DNA from: Candidatus Sulfotelmatobacter sp.
GTDB lineage: Bacteria; Acidobacteriota; Terriglobia; Terriglobales; Acidobacteriaceae
DNA length: 64,000 nt
Assembly: GCA_017883385.1 (NCBI GenBank)
Contig: JADGNQ010000015.1
Location: forward strand, 1-64,000
Direction of reading: 5' to 3'
Shown here piece by piece: positions 17,776 through 26,756 of this stretch. The position numbers and the translations under genes are program-made. The stretch's first letter is position 1. The number at the start of each line of letters is the position of its first letter. The notes under the pieces are model-generated. The model saw nothing but the letters and a program-made list of their open reading frames with translations, made no database searches and had not been told where the DNA came from.

Positions 17776-19155
17776 GTGCCTGACCCGGTTTCCGCCGCAC
17801 TTCCTGCTCCACTTCCCAAGGTGAATCGTGGTTTCATCCTTCGCATCTCATCGATCGCCGCACTGGGCGGTGTGCTCTACGGCTATGACATGGGCATCAT
17901 TGCCGCCGCTGCGCTCTTCGTCAAACGCACCTTCGCGCTTTCGACGCTGATGGAGGAACTGGTCGTCAGCGTTGTGCTTATCGGAGCGATGATCGGAGCT
18001 CTGGTGGGAGGGGTGGTCGCCGATCGTATTGGCCGTCGCGCTACACTGGTATGGGCGGCAGGCATCTTCATTGTGGGCTCGTTGCTGGCGCCTCTGTCTG
18101 CCAACGTCTTGGTGCTGATCGTGGCTCGCGCGATCATTGGCATCGGAATCGGTTTCACCTCTGTGACCGCCCCCGTATACGTTTCCGAACTGGCTCCGCC
18201 ACAGTCGCGGGGTATGCTGATCGGGCTTTATCAATTCGCGTTGACGTTAGGGATTGCGCTGGCAAATCTCGTGGGCTACTGGCTTGCCACGCAACAGGCA
18301 TGGAGACTGATGTTCGGCATCGCTGTAGTGCCGACGATCTTCTTTCTCGTCGTAGTTCTTACCGTTCCCGAAAGCCCGCGCTGGCTGTTTGCGCACGCCC
18401 GTCCGAAAGAAGCCGAGGCCGTGCTGCACAGCTATACAGATGCCCTCGGGGTGCAACAATTTCTCGCCGATATTGAAGAAGGACTCAAGACGCCCATGGA
18501 GCAGAGTTGGAGCGCGCTTTGGAGTCCGGCGGTGCGGGGCGCGCTCTTCATCGCGGTCGGGCTGACTGTGCTGCAGCAGGTTACCGGCATCAATACCATC
18601 ATCTACTACGGGCCTCAAATCTTTGAGCTGGCAGGAAGCGCTTCGCATGCCAGCGCTATCTTCGCGACCCTGCTCGTTTCCGTAGTGAACGTTATTGCGA
18701 CGGTAGTGGGGATCGCGCTGGTCGACCGGGTCGGGCGTAAGCCGTTGCTCTATGCCGGCGTTAGCGGCATGACCATTGCGCTTTTCGCACTTTCTTTCGC
18801 GTTTAGTCACACAGTGGCGCTGGGCTCGTCACTAGGCGCGGTGGCAATTGCTTGTCTTATGGTCTACATCGCGTGTTTCGCGTTCAGCCTTGGAGCGATT
18901 GCGTGGATTCTGGTAGCGGAAGTTTTTCCTTTGCGCGTCCGCGGGCGCGGCGTCGCGGCCGGAACACTGTTTTCGGGTATCGCCAACTTTGCCGTCTCGC
19001 TGACATTTTTGTCCCTGATCAATGCCCTCGGTAGTGCTGGCACTTTTGCCATCTATGGAACGCTCAGCATAGTAACGCTTGTTTTCGTTCGATTCGTTGT
19101 ACCCGAAACATGCGGCCGCAATCTTGAGAGCATCAGTGCTCCTAAGCAGGTGTGA
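17776..19155 (+). CDS. MFS sugar porter (SP family, XylE/GalP-like)
   Basis: A 459-residue inner-membrane transporter with 12 predicted helices. It shows sugar-porter signatures: GYDMGIIAAA in helix 1, GGVVADRIGRR after helix 2, PESPRWLFAH after helix 6, QQVTGINTIIYYGPQIF in helix 7, DRVGRKPLLYAG, and the C-terminal VPETCGRNLE. The start is GTG with GAGGTGA upstream. By family it is a proton-coupled monosaccharide importer. Its divergent partner is an SIS-domain isomerase and its downstream neighbour a ROK regulator, so the three plausibly handle the same sugar. Confidence 0.93.
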   Translation: MPDPVSAALPAPLPKVNRGFILRISSIAALGGVLYGYDMGIIAAAALFVKRTFALSTLMEELVVSVVLIGAMIGALVGGVVADRIGRRATLVWAAGIFIVGSLLAPLSANVLVLIVARAIIGIGIGFTSVTAPVYVSELAPPQSRGMLIGLYQFALTLGIALANLVGYWLATQQAWRLMFGIAVVPTIFFLVVVLTVPESPRWLFAHARPKEAEAVLHSYTDALGVQQFLADIEEGLKTPMEQSWSALWSPAVRGALFIAVGLTVLQQVTGINTIIYYGPQIFELAGSASHASAIFATLLVSVVNVIATVVGIALVDRVGRKPLLYAGVSGMTIALFALSFAFSHTVALGSSLGAVAIACLMVYIACFAFSLGAIAWILVAEVFPLRVRGRGVAAGTLFSGIANFAVSLTFLSLINALGSAGTFAIYGTLSIVTLVFVRFVVPETCGRNLESISAPKQV

Positions 19156-19200
19156 ACCAAGCCGTGGCAGGAAAGGGGATTCTGCCAGAAAAGGCTTAGG
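19141..19200. terminator. Nested hairpin between convergent sugar-porter and ROK genes
   Basis: An outer stem CCTAAGC (19141-19147)/GCTTAGG (19194-19200) encloses an inner stem TGGCAG (19165-19170)/CTGCCA (19182-19187). It spans the stop codon of the porter and the 52-bp gap to the convergent ROK gene. It lacks a T-run, so a bidirectional transcription barrier is plausible but not certain. Confidence 0.4.
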
Positions 19201-19207
19201 GGCAGAC

Positions 19208-20425
19208 CTACAACTTCAGACCGACGCCCGCTTCTACTTTGTTCAGCGCCAGGCGAATCGCGCCAATCAGCTGTGCATCCTGCCCTAGACTGCTGATGAT
19301 CAGCTTTGGCCGAACCGGTTCGTTGTACTGCTGCAGAAAGCGCTGCGTAGCGTCACGTAGGGGTACACTCATGCCGACTCCCCCACCCAGCACGAACAGG
19401 GAACTGTTCAGCACAAGGGAGATGTTGTAGACCGCATAGGCCAGAACTTGCGCCGACCGATTCAGTACGCTCGCCGCCCGCATATCTCCGGCATGCGCAA
19501 GTTCGAAGATTTCCGTTGCGGTGAGGTCGCGGTTCAACGGAACGCCCGGTCCTTCACAGAGACGCAGCCACTGTTGCCGGATGCCATCGCCGCCGATTGT
19601 ACTTTCAAGGGATCCGGGTGCGCCCCGCTCGGCGGCCTTCTCTGGTGTGCCCGGAACATGCATGTAGCCGACCTCACCCGCGGTCCAATCGATGCCATGA
19701 ATCAGCTTGCCGTTGGCGAAGACGCCAGCGGCAATTCCGGTTCCAATGGCAAGAAACACAAAATTCGGGACGCCGCGCGCGGCACCCAGCCAGTTCTCTC
19801 CGATGGCTGCGACCCTTACATCATTTTCCAGCGCGGCCGGAATGTGAAAAGCCGATTCCAGCAAACTCCGGAGAGGAACGTTCCGCCATCCCCTTAGATA
19901 CGAAGTTGCAACCACGACGCCAGAGTCCACGTCGGTAATGCCGGGCGCGCCGGCAGCGATAGCTAGCAGGGAACGGCGCGGTACAGACGTCTGCTGCAGT
20001 AAAAACGTCACTCCTTTGCGGACTTGTTCGATGACCATATCGGGAGAAGAGGTTCGTTTGGTGGATGCGGACCACTTGCCCAGGACGGTGCCTTTCATGT
20101 CGGCCAGAGCGATCCGCAAGTTGCTTCCGCCGATGTCCAAGCCAATAACGTATCCATAGCGTGCGTTGATGCGCAGGGAACCGGACCGCCGACCGGCGGC
20201 GGAGTTGCCCTGGCCCAACTCTTCGACCAGACCCTTCTTCTCCAGGAATGAGATCGCCGCCGACAGCCGGGCCGGCGAGAGTCCGCAGTCCCGCCTCAAG
20301 GCCGCACGTGACTCGAAATCCTGTTCGCGCAGTGTTTGCAGCACTTCGCAAGCATCTATTTGCGTCAGCAAACGACCCTGCTTTGCTCTTTGCGTCGAAG
20401 AGAGGACTGATGACGTCTTGACCAT
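19208..20425 (-). CDS. ROK family transcriptional regulator
   Basis: A 405-residue protein with an N-terminal winged helix (about 20-85: LQTLREQDFESRAALRRDCG, LSPARLSAAISFLEKKGLVE) and a ROK sugar-kinase-like domain (about 90-395). The phosphate-binding motif GLDIGGSNLR and the sugar-contacting ALENDVRVAA and WTAGEVGYMH are present. The zinc motif CxCGxxGCxE of the family is replaced by ERGAPGSLEST, without cysteines, so the usual structural zinc is probably absent. Most wHTH-ROK proteins are sugar-responsive repressors such as Mlc, NagC and XylR. Its place next to the sugar porter suggests that is its target. Confidence 0.9.
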   Translation of the reverse strand: MVKTSSVLSSTQRAKQGRLLTQIDACEVLQTLREQDFESRAALRRDCGLSPARLSAAISFLEKKGLVEELGQGNSAAGRRSGSLRINARYGYVIGLDIGGSNLRIALADMKGTVLGKWSASTKRTSSPDMVIEQVRKGVTFLLQQTSVPRRSLLAIAAGAPGITDVDSGVVVATSYLRGWRNVPLRSLLESAFHIPAALENDVRVAAIGENWLGAARGVPNFVFLAIGTGIAAGVFANGKLIHGIDWTAGEVGYMHVPGTPEKAAERGAPGSLESTIGGDGIRQQWLRLCEGPGVPLNRDLTATEIFELAHAGDMRAASVLNRSAQVLAYAVYNISLVLNSSLFVLGGGVGMSVPLRDATQRFLQQYNEPVRPKLIISSLGQDAQLIGAIRLALNKVEAGVGLKL

Positions 20426-20458
20426 GGCTGAACCAGCGATTCACAATCTAATGTATTG

Positions 20459-20469
20459 TTCATTATGAA
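20459..20469. promoter_or_regulatory. Short palindrome upstream of the first ROK gene
   Basis: TTCAT-T-ATGAA lies 34 bp before the start codon of the ROK gene and downstream of the second ROK gene. It could be an autoregulatory operator. Short and AT-rich, so chance cannot be excluded. Confidence 0.25.
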
Positions 20470-20514
20470 GTCGGCCGTCCATAACTACTTGAATTGGTGG
20501 TTGCTCCAAGGGGA

Positions 20515-21720
20515 TCAGCTTGCGGGACTCTTGGCTTGCAGCAAGCCAAGAACGGCAGGCTCGAGCGCAGTACAAATCGCTCCCCACAACACCGCGGACG
20601 AACCGAGCGCGCCCAATCTGACGCGCACGACCGCGAACTCACTTCCCTGTAGCAGGCTCTCTACTTCCTGCTGCAGAAGGGGATGATTGCCCACCTCGCC
20701 ACCAAGCAAAATAACGCTCGGGTTGAGGATGAGCGCCAAGTCCAGGACAATGTCCGCCAAAATAGTGGCTCGCTGCTTTAGGAGCTGCCGGGCTTGGGCA
20801 TTGCCCGCAGCCGCAAGGTCGAAAACATCGGCAGCGTGATTCGCCTTCGGACGTGTCCCAGGACCTTTGGTTGCACGCCAGCTCTTCAGGATTCCGGGAG
20901 CGCCCAGCAACTTCTCGAGCTTTCCGTATTTATGGATCGTGGGATGCTCCCTCGAGATGTTGGGCACTCGCAGATATCCAATCTCTCCGGCCGACCATTG
21001 GGATCCGCGATGCAGGCTGCCTCCGACGAAGATGCCGGCACCGACACCCTCGCCGATGGTGATGAAGACGAAGTCCTTTTCCCCTTGCGCTGCTCCGCGA
21101 TAGTATTCACCCTGCGCGGCCAGGTTGGTATCGTTTTCGACAACCACATGGCATTTGAACTCGCCGCCCAGCATGGCTCCGAGAGGTACATTGCTCCAAT
21201 CCTGAAGAGCGCTAAGCGCGACCACGATCCCATCGTCAACATTCACGATAGCGGGAACTCCCACGACAAGCCCCAGCAATTGCCCTTCCGGTTGCTTCTG
21301 CGCGCACAGCAACGCCCGCAGCTCCTTGCCTATCCGTGCGCAGACTGCGGCTGGCGTCGATGAGCTTCTCTCGAGAGGACGTCGTCCTCTTGCAAGTTCG
21401 CGCCCGTCCAAGTCGGCAAGAAGAAACTGAAGAGAGTCAGGGCCGACTTCCACCCCAGCGACACAGCCTCTCTCAGCCCTGAAACGCAGAATGTCGGGCG
21501 GTCTCCCACCGGTTGAGTCTCCCTCGCCAACGGGCTGGACCAGCCCCGCCGACGCGAGATGCGCTACTACATTTGTTACCGAAGGTGCGCTCAATCCGGA
21601 TGCCCGAACGAGATCGGCCTTCGAGCATGGCCCTGTTTCGCGTAGAAGCTTCAGCAGGATTTGAGCATTTGTCTGCCGGATCAGAGGAGGCCTTCCGACT
21701 AAAACGCGTTCCTTCGTCAC
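20515..21720 (-). CDS. ROK family transcriptional regulator, degenerate kinase motif
   Basis: A 401-residue paralogue of the neighbouring ROK protein. The winged helix covers about 15-75 (NAQILLKLLRETGPCSKADL, SAPSVTNVVAHLASAGLVQP). In the ROK domain the ATP motif DxGGT is changed to VEVGPDSLQ, so kinase activity is unlikely. The sugar-binding VENDTNLAAQGE and WSAGEIGYLR remain, and the zinc cysteines are missing (HPTIHKYGKLEKLLGAPG). It starts with GTG. The 89-bp gap to the first ROK gene on the same strand allows cotranscription. It is divergent from the ThuA/GH116 cluster (333-bp gap) and is the natural candidate to regulate it. Confidence 0.9.
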   Translation of the reverse strand: MTKERVLVGRPPLIRQTNAQILLKLLRETGPCSKADLVRASGLSAPSVTNVVAHLASAGLVQPVGEGDSTGGRPPDILRFRAERGCVAGVEVGPDSLQFLLADLDGRELARGRRPLERSSSTPAAVCARIGKELRALLCAQKQPEGQLLGLVVGVPAIVNVDDGIVVALSALQDWSNVPLGAMLGGEFKCHVVVENDTNLAAQGEYYRGAAQGEKDFVFITIGEGVGAGIFVGGSLHRGSQWSAGEIGYLRVPNISREHPTIHKYGKLEKLLGAPGILKSWRATKGPGTRPKANHAADVFDLAAAGNAQARQLLKQRATILADIVLDLALILNPSVILLGGEVGNHPLLQQEVESLLQGSEFAVVRVRLGALGSSAVLWGAICTALEPAVLGLLQAKSPAS

Positions 21721-22053
21721 TGTGAGATCCCCGGCAATGCTTTGATCGATGGTCTAGAGAGAATGTGGGTCTTCATTTGAGACACTCGACCGAGACGCTC
21801 TTCGATTGCTGCGAAGCTATCTGGCAGAGCGCCGTCGACGGGCGCGTCGCTCACCAAGTTTCAAGGCCTAATGGGCGACTGAACATCTACCCTCCGAGAC
21901 ATTGTAATGCTTCCTAAGTATGGTTGGCGTACAATGTGCAAGCTGGTTCCAGGGTAGGAAATGGTTGCACGAGCCAGCACCGAATCGCTGCGGTTGGGAC
22001 TTTAGCCCGCAGCCTCGCAGCGGCACTTCGTAAATTGCAAAGATGGAGACCGA
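21721..22053. other. Divergent intergenic region between ROK regulator and ThuA cluster
   Basis: 333 bp with no convincing gene. It must contain promoters for the ROK gene and for the ThuA-GH116 cluster, but no strong -35/-10 pair or palindrome stood out. Confidence 0.6.
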
Positions 22054-22851
22054 ATGCGCTTCTCGCGATTGGTTTCGTGGTTTCATTCTTATCGTTGCTG
22101 TTGGGGAGTCGCTCTTCTGTTGGTCTTCTTCGCAAGCGGAAGCATGGCGCAGAACTCCAACCCCAGGTTCAAAGTAATAGCTCTGGCGGAGGCAGGTGGG
22201 ATCCATCGACCGTTTGTCGATGCCGCGAAAGTGTGGCTGCAGAAGCTGGCGGCCGACAACAAGTTTTCTGTTGACTACATCGAGAACACCGACAAGATTG
22301 ACGATGCATTCCTGTCTCGCTACCAATTGTTCATCCAACTGAACTATCCTCCCTACGGCTGGACCCCAACCGCTGTGGCGGCATTCATCAAATACATCGA
22401 GGAAGGCCGAAGGGGATGGATAGGATTCCATCACGCGACGTTGCTGGGAGAATTTGACGGAACCCAGATGTGGCCATGGTTCTCCCAATTCATGGGAGGA
22501 ATCAGATTCACCGACTACATTGCGAAATTCGCCACCGCGACCGTCGTCGTGGAAGATCCGTCGCACGCAGTGATGAAGAATGTGGGTGGCTCTTTCACGG
22601 TCGATCAGGAGGAGTGGTACACCTACGACAAGTCTCCGCGCGCGAACGTTCGCGTCTTGGCTCGGGTGAATGAAGCCACGTATACGCCAGACTCTCCCAA
22701 AAAGATGGGAGACCATCCGGTGATCTGGACAAACGAGCACTACAAGGCGAGGAATGTCTATATTTTCATGGGACACCATCCCGAACTGTTTGAGAACTCC
22801 GCGTTCACAAAAATTGTCAGCAATTCGATCTTCTGGGCGGCTGGCCAATGA
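22054..22851 (+). CDS. Secreted ThuA-domain protein
   Basis: A 265-residue exported protein. The basic start MRFSRLVSWFHSYRCCW and the hydrophobic core GVALLLVFFASGSMAQ form a signal peptide. The mature part is one ThuA domain (class I glutamine-amidotransferase-like fold): FKVIALAEAGGIHRPFV, IEEGRRGWIGFHHATLLGEF, WPWFSQFMGG, VVVEDPSHAVMKN, GDHPVIWTN and VYIFMGHHPELF. ThuA was named from trehalose use in rhizobia and belongs to a 3-keto-sugar pathway there. The enzymatic role of secreted ThuA proteins is not settled. The stop codon overlaps the next start (ATGA), so the two are translationally coupled. Confidence 0.88.
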   Translation: MRFSRLVSWFHSYRCCWGVALLLVFFASGSMAQNSNPRFKVIALAEAGGIHRPFVDAAKVWLQKLAADNKFSVDYIENTDKIDDAFLSRYQLFIQLNYPPYGWTPTAVAAFIKYIEEGRRGWIGFHHATLLGEFDGTQMWPWFSQFMGGIRFTDYIAKFATATVVVEDPSHAVMKNVGGSFTVDQEEWYTYDKSPRANVRVLARVNEATYTPDSPKKMGDHPVIWTNEHYKARNVYIFMGHHPELFENSAFTKIVSNSIFWAAGQ

Positions 22852-24641
22852 AGATCTATGTTCTTATGTTCGTGTGTTTGCTAGTTCTGGGCATCGCTAC
22901 GCCGAGCGTCGCTCAACGACAACGGTTCAAGGTGCTCGCCTTTTACTCCACGAACGTTGAGCCCGACCATGTGCAGTTTGCTGAGACCGCGCTGAAATTC
23001 TTTGCCGCGCGCGCGGCCAACGACAACTTTACATTTGACTCGACGACCAACTGGGAACACCTGAACGACGCCTATTTGAGAGGGTACCAACTGGTTGTTT
23101 GGCTCGACGACTCGCCCACCAATGCAGAGCAAAGGCAAGCGTTTCAACGCTACATGGAAAATGGCGGCGCATGGCTGGGCTTTCACGCCTCCGGATATAA
23201 CGACAAAGACACGCACTGGCCGTGGTTCGTCGATTTCCTGGGGGGCGCGGTGTTTCACATTAATAGTTGGCCGCCATTGCCCGCAAAGCTCGTCATCGAT
23301 GACCGGGCTCATCCAGTCGCAAGGGGCATTCCCGACTCCTACGAATCGCCCGCCAACGAGTGGTACGTTTGGAAACCGAGTCCACGCCTCAACAAGGATG
23401 TGCGAGTCCTGGCCACACTCGATCCTTCCAATTATCCGCTTGGTCTGAAGGACGTTCTCACCGGTGGCGATCTCCCCGTTGTATGGACAAACACAAAATA
23501 CAAAATGATTTACATGAATGTCGGGCACGGAGACAAGATCTTCACCAGCCCAATTCAGAATAAGGTCATCGAGAACGCGGCAAATTGGCTTGGCCTAGGA
23601 TCCGCTGGGGCGGCCTTTTCGCCACCGAGCGGAATGGAAATCAGTCCTCACGGGATTGTGCTAAATCTCAAGACCCACAGAGCCTACGCGGTGAATACCG
23701 CCACTGGCGATGTGACCGTGGTAGACAGCTCTGGCCATTCCCCTTCCAAGATAAAGGTGGGAGCCGATCCCGAAGCGATCGCGATCAACCCGATCACTAA
23801 CAGGATCTATGTGGCCAACTCGGGAAGTGGCAATGTAAGCGTGATCGATGGGGCAACTGACCAGGTCGTTGCAACGGTTAATGTGGGAGATCTTCCCTAC
23901 GCGATCGTAGTGAACCCTGTCACCAACAAGGTGTATATCTCAAAGACTTTCAGCAATAGCATGACGGTCATTGACGGAACAACCAACGCGGCGAGCACTT
24001 TGAAAGTTGGTGTGCAGGCAGATGCGCTTGCCGTGAATCCAGCTACCAACCGCCTTTACCTGATTAGCTACGAGAGTAACAGCGTGACGGTGATCGATGG
24101 CGCGGACGATAGCACAACCACGGTCGCTGCAGGCACCCATCTTTGGGGAATCGCGGTGGATTCCGCGACGAGCAAGATATATCTGACCAACACAGGCAGC
24201 TCGAATCTCACGGTGCTTGATGGGAGAACGAATGCCACGACGCTGGTGGATACCGGAGACATTCCGTGCGCCCTCGCTGTGGACTCTTCTAATGGCCGGG
24301 TCTATGCCGTGAACTATGCAAGCAATAGCGTGACGGTGATTGATGGCGCCACCAATTCAATCATTGCGACCATAAGCGTGGGAGTTCGCCCTCAGGCTAT
24401 CGCCGTCGACCCAGGCGCGCACAGAGTATTTGTCGCGAATACCCACGACAACACTGTGACTGTGATCGAAGGTGCGAGTAATTCAGTGACCGCCACAGTA
24501 AAGGCTGGTGACGGGCCCTATGCAATTGCTGTCGATAGCGCAAGCAACAAGATCTTTGTGAACAGCCTGGCCTGGCCGAGCCTGACGGTCATCGATGGGC
24601 GAATGCTGACAGTATCTACCGCTGCGGGATCAACGCCGTAA
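22848..24641 (+). CDS. Secreted ThuA domain fused to a YVTN beta-propeller
   Basis: A 597-residue exported protein in two parts. After a signal peptide (MKIYVLMFVCLLVLGIATPS) comes a ThuA domain (about 20-250: YMENGGAWLGFHASGYND, WPWFVDFLGGAVFH, LPVVWTNTKYKMIYMNVGHG). From about residue 265 come repeated YVTN units (NRIYVANSGSGNVSVIDG, NKVYISKTFSNSMTVIDG, GRVYAVNYASNSVTVIDG, HRVFVANTHDNTVTVIEG), about 43 residues apart, forming a seven-bladed propeller. It overlaps the preceding ThuA gene by 4 bp and is followed after 13 bp by a third. YVTN propellers usually mediate protein or ligand contacts outside the cell. The fusion suggests the ThuA activity is delivered to a surface or polymer. Confidence 0.9.
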   Translation: MKIYVLMFVCLLVLGIATPSVAQRQRFKVLAFYSTNVEPDHVQFAETALKFFAARAANDNFTFDSTTNWEHLNDAYLRGYQLVVWLDDSPTNAEQRQAFQRYMENGGAWLGFHASGYNDKDTHWPWFVDFLGGAVFHINSWPPLPAKLVIDDRAHPVARGIPDSYESPANEWYVWKPSPRLNKDVRVLATLDPSNYPLGLKDVLTGGDLPVVWTNTKYKMIYMNVGHGDKIFTSPIQNKVIENAANWLGLGSAGAAFSPPSGMEISPHGIVLNLKTHRAYAVNTATGDVTVVDSSGHSPSKIKVGADPEAIAINPITNRIYVANSGSGNVSVIDGATDQVVATVNVGDLPYAIVVNPVTNKVYISKTFSNSMTVIDGTTNAASTLKVGVQADALAVNPATNRLYLISYESNSVTVIDGADDSTTTVAAGTHLWGIAVDSATSKIYLTNTGSSNLTVLDGRTNATTLVDTGDIPCALAVDSSNGRVYAVNYASNSVTVIDGATNSIIATISVGVRPQAIAVDPGAHRVFVANTHDNTVTVIEGASNSVTATVKAGDGPYAIAVDSASNKIFVNSLAWPSLTVIDGRMLTVSTAAGSTP

Positions 24642-24654
24642 AGGACCGCTACTT

Positions 24655-25473
24655 ATGAAGAATGTGCGTTGGGGTGCCGTGCTTATCCTGTTGACGTGTT
24701 GCAGTTTCTGCGCAGGCCAGGCCCAGAATCTCCAGAAGAAGCATCTCTTGGTACTGGGAGAGGAAAAAGGATATCGTCACGAATCCGTTTCCCACGCACT
24801 GGCCACGATCGAACGTCTGGGAGAGAAGAGCGGATTGTGGGATACCACCATCCGCACCGATACAGAAGTGCTCACCAAGAAGAAACTGGAATACAACGCC
24901 AAAACCCTGAATGACTTCGACGCCGTGCTTTTCTTCACCGGTGGCGAATTGCAGATGGACTCGCAACAGAAGGCAGATCTTCTTTCGTTCGTCCATGACG
25001 ACGGCAAGGGATTCATCGGCGTTCACAGCGCCACCATCACCTTTACCGAGTGGCCGGAATACGGCGAGATGATCGGCGGTTACTTCGACGAGCATCCGTG
25101 GGGAACGTTCGACGCCCCTATCGTCGTGGAAGATCCACTGTTTCCCGGGATGCAGCAGTGGGGCGCGTCCTTCGTTCTGAAAGACGAGATCTACCAGATC
25201 AGAAACTATTCTCGCGACAAAGTGCGGGTATTGATGCGTCTCGATGCCAGCAAGCTCGACTTGTCGAAGTCCACAGTCCATCGCACCGATCGGGATTTTG
25301 CGGTGACTTGGGCGAAGATGTACGGCAAGGGACGCGTCTATTATTCAACCCTCGGTCACCCCAGGGACAACTGGGACGACCCCCGGCTGCAAGAGATGTA
25401 CACGGAAGCGATCAAATGGGCGATGGGATTGGTGAATGCAGATGTTACGTCACGGCCGCTCTCACCCAAATGA
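24655..25473 (+). CDS. Secreted ThuA-domain protein
   Basis: A 272-residue exported protein with a signal peptide (VLILLTCCSFCAGQAQ) and one ThuA domain: KKHLLVLGEEKGYRHESVSH, FDAVLFFTGGELQMD, GKGFIGVHSATITFTEWPEY, GEMIGGYFDEHPWGTFDAPI, VVEDPLFPGMQQW, AVTWAKMYGKGRVYYSTLGH. It is closer to the classic ThuA pattern (GVHSA, GHPRDNWDDP) than its two upstream neighbours, so the three are not simple recent duplicates. AAGGA precedes the ATG. It lies inside the operon between the ThuA-YVTN and thioredoxin genes. Confidence 0.88.
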   Translation: MKNVRWGAVLILLTCCSFCAGQAQNLQKKHLLVLGEEKGYRHESVSHALATIERLGEKSGLWDTTIRTDTEVLTKKKLEYNAKTLNDFDAVLFFTGGELQMDSQQKADLLSFVHDDGKGFIGVHSATITFTEWPEYGEMIGGYFDEHPWGTFDAPIVVEDPLFPGMQQWGASFVLKDEIYQIRNYSRDKVRVLMRLDASKLDLSKSTVHRTDRDFAVTWAKMYGKGRVYYSTLGHPRDNWDDPRLQEMYTEAIKWAMGLVNADVTSRPLSPK

Positions 25474-25513
25474 CTTGCTGTGTCACGAGAGCTGTCTTTC
25501 CAGGAGATAGACG

Positions 25514-26641
25514 ATGTGGAGGAGTTTCGCGGTTCTAATCCTTGCGGTGACTGCGTGGTCACAAGAGACGCATCCTATTCTCGCACTCGGTTCGGTGGCG
25601 CCGAACTTCGAACTTCCCGGCGTCGATGGAGCGATTCATAGGCTCGCGGATTATTCTTCCAGTCCAGTCCTTGTCGTGGTGTTCACCTGCAATCACTGTC
25701 CAATCGCGCAGATGTATGAGCGTCGCATCATGCAGCTTGCCGCCGACTACAAGGGGCGCGGCGTCGCAGTGGTTGCCATTCAACCGAACGATCCGAAGGC
25801 GATCAGGATCGACGAACTGGATTCCTCGGACATCAGCGACAGTCTCGAAGAGATGAAGATTCGGGCGGATTACAAAGGTCTGACGTACCCATATCTTTAC
25901 GATGGTGAAACGCAGTCGGTAACGGAAGCATATGGTCCGCAGGCGACGCCCCACGTATTTATCTTCGATCACGATCGCCGTCTTCGCTACGAAGGCCACA
26001 TGGACGACAGCTATCGGACTGAATTGGTGAAGACTCACGAAGCCCGCGATGCCATTGATGCGCTCCTCGCGCATCGGGAAGTGGCGGTGAAGCACTCCGG
26101 GGTGTTTGGCTGTTCGACCAAGTGGAAAGAGAAGCAGACCGCGCGTTTGGAGGCTCTTCGGAAGATTGAATCTCAACCTGTGGCGCTGGACATGGCTTCG
26201 GCGGCCGACTTGAGGGCGTTGCGGGCGAATCCAACGGGCAAAACCTTGCTGGTGAGTTTTTGGGCAACGTGGTGTGGCTCATGCCTGCATGAGTTCCCTG
26301 ATTTCGAGGACACGCTCCGAATGTATGGTGTGCGCGATCTGGAGTTGGTGACGGTCGCGGCCAACATGCCAGACGAAAGAAGCACTGTGCTGCGTGTGCT
26401 GCAGAAGATGCACGCTACGAGTCGAAATCTGCTGTTCGCTTCCAGCGATACCGCTGCGTTGCAGGCCGCCTTCGATCCTGGTTGGCAGTCAGCCGTGCCG
26501 TATACGGTCCTGATCGCGCCGGATGGGAAGGTTCTGTATCAGAAACAAGGCTCGGTCGACATGTTGGAACTGAGAAGAACCATCCTGGCGAACTTGCCCT
26601 CGGACTATGAGGGTTTCAATAAGTACTGGTTGGGACAGTGA
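25514..26641 (+). CDS. Exported protein with two thioredoxin-fold domains
   Basis: A 375-residue protein with a short signal peptide (MWRSFAVLILAVTAWSQ). The first domain (about 20-185) is an AhpC/TSA-redoxin-like fold with Cys59-Asn-His-Cys62 and the cis-proline region QATPHVFIFD. The second (about 230-365) is TlpA-like with WATWCGSC (Cys254, Cys257) and cis-proline SAVPYTVLIAPDG. Both CxxC pairs are intact. Expected role: thiol-disulfide exchange in the periplasm. A strong AGGAGAT precedes the start, 40 bp after the third ThuA gene. Its place between ThuA and GH116 genes suggests folding or redox support for those secreted enzymes. Confidence 0.88.
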   Translation: MWRSFAVLILAVTAWSQETHPILALGSVAPNFELPGVDGAIHRLADYSSSPVLVVVFTCNHCPIAQMYERRIMQLAADYKGRGVAVVAIQPNDPKAIRIDELDSSDISDSLEEMKIRADYKGLTYPYLYDGETQSVTEAYGPQATPHVFIFDHDRRLRYEGHMDDSYRTELVKTHEARDAIDALLAHREVAVKHSGVFGCSTKWKEKQTARLEALRKIESQPVALDMASAADLRALRANPTGKTLLVSFWATWCGSCLHEFPDFEDTLRMYGVRDLELVTVAANMPDERSTVLRVLQKMHATSRNLLFASSDTAALQAAFDPGWQSAVPYTVLIAPDGKVLYQKQGSVDMLELRRTILANLPSDYEGFNKYWLGQ

Positions 26642-26756
26642 GTTCTTCATCGGTCCGAATAAGTTCATCACCGTCTTAAATTGTTTTCCTTGGTTGTTGG
26701 AATTGATTCTGACTTTATGTTCGGCTGCACCCTGAGCCGACGGTCTACGGAGACAT

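Noticed and set aside
23640-24600. Possible DNA tandem-repeat array of about 130 bp units
   Set aside because: The periodicity comes from YVTN protein repeats (about 43 codons each). The DNA units are strongly diverged, so it is protein-level repetition, not a satellite or CRISPR.
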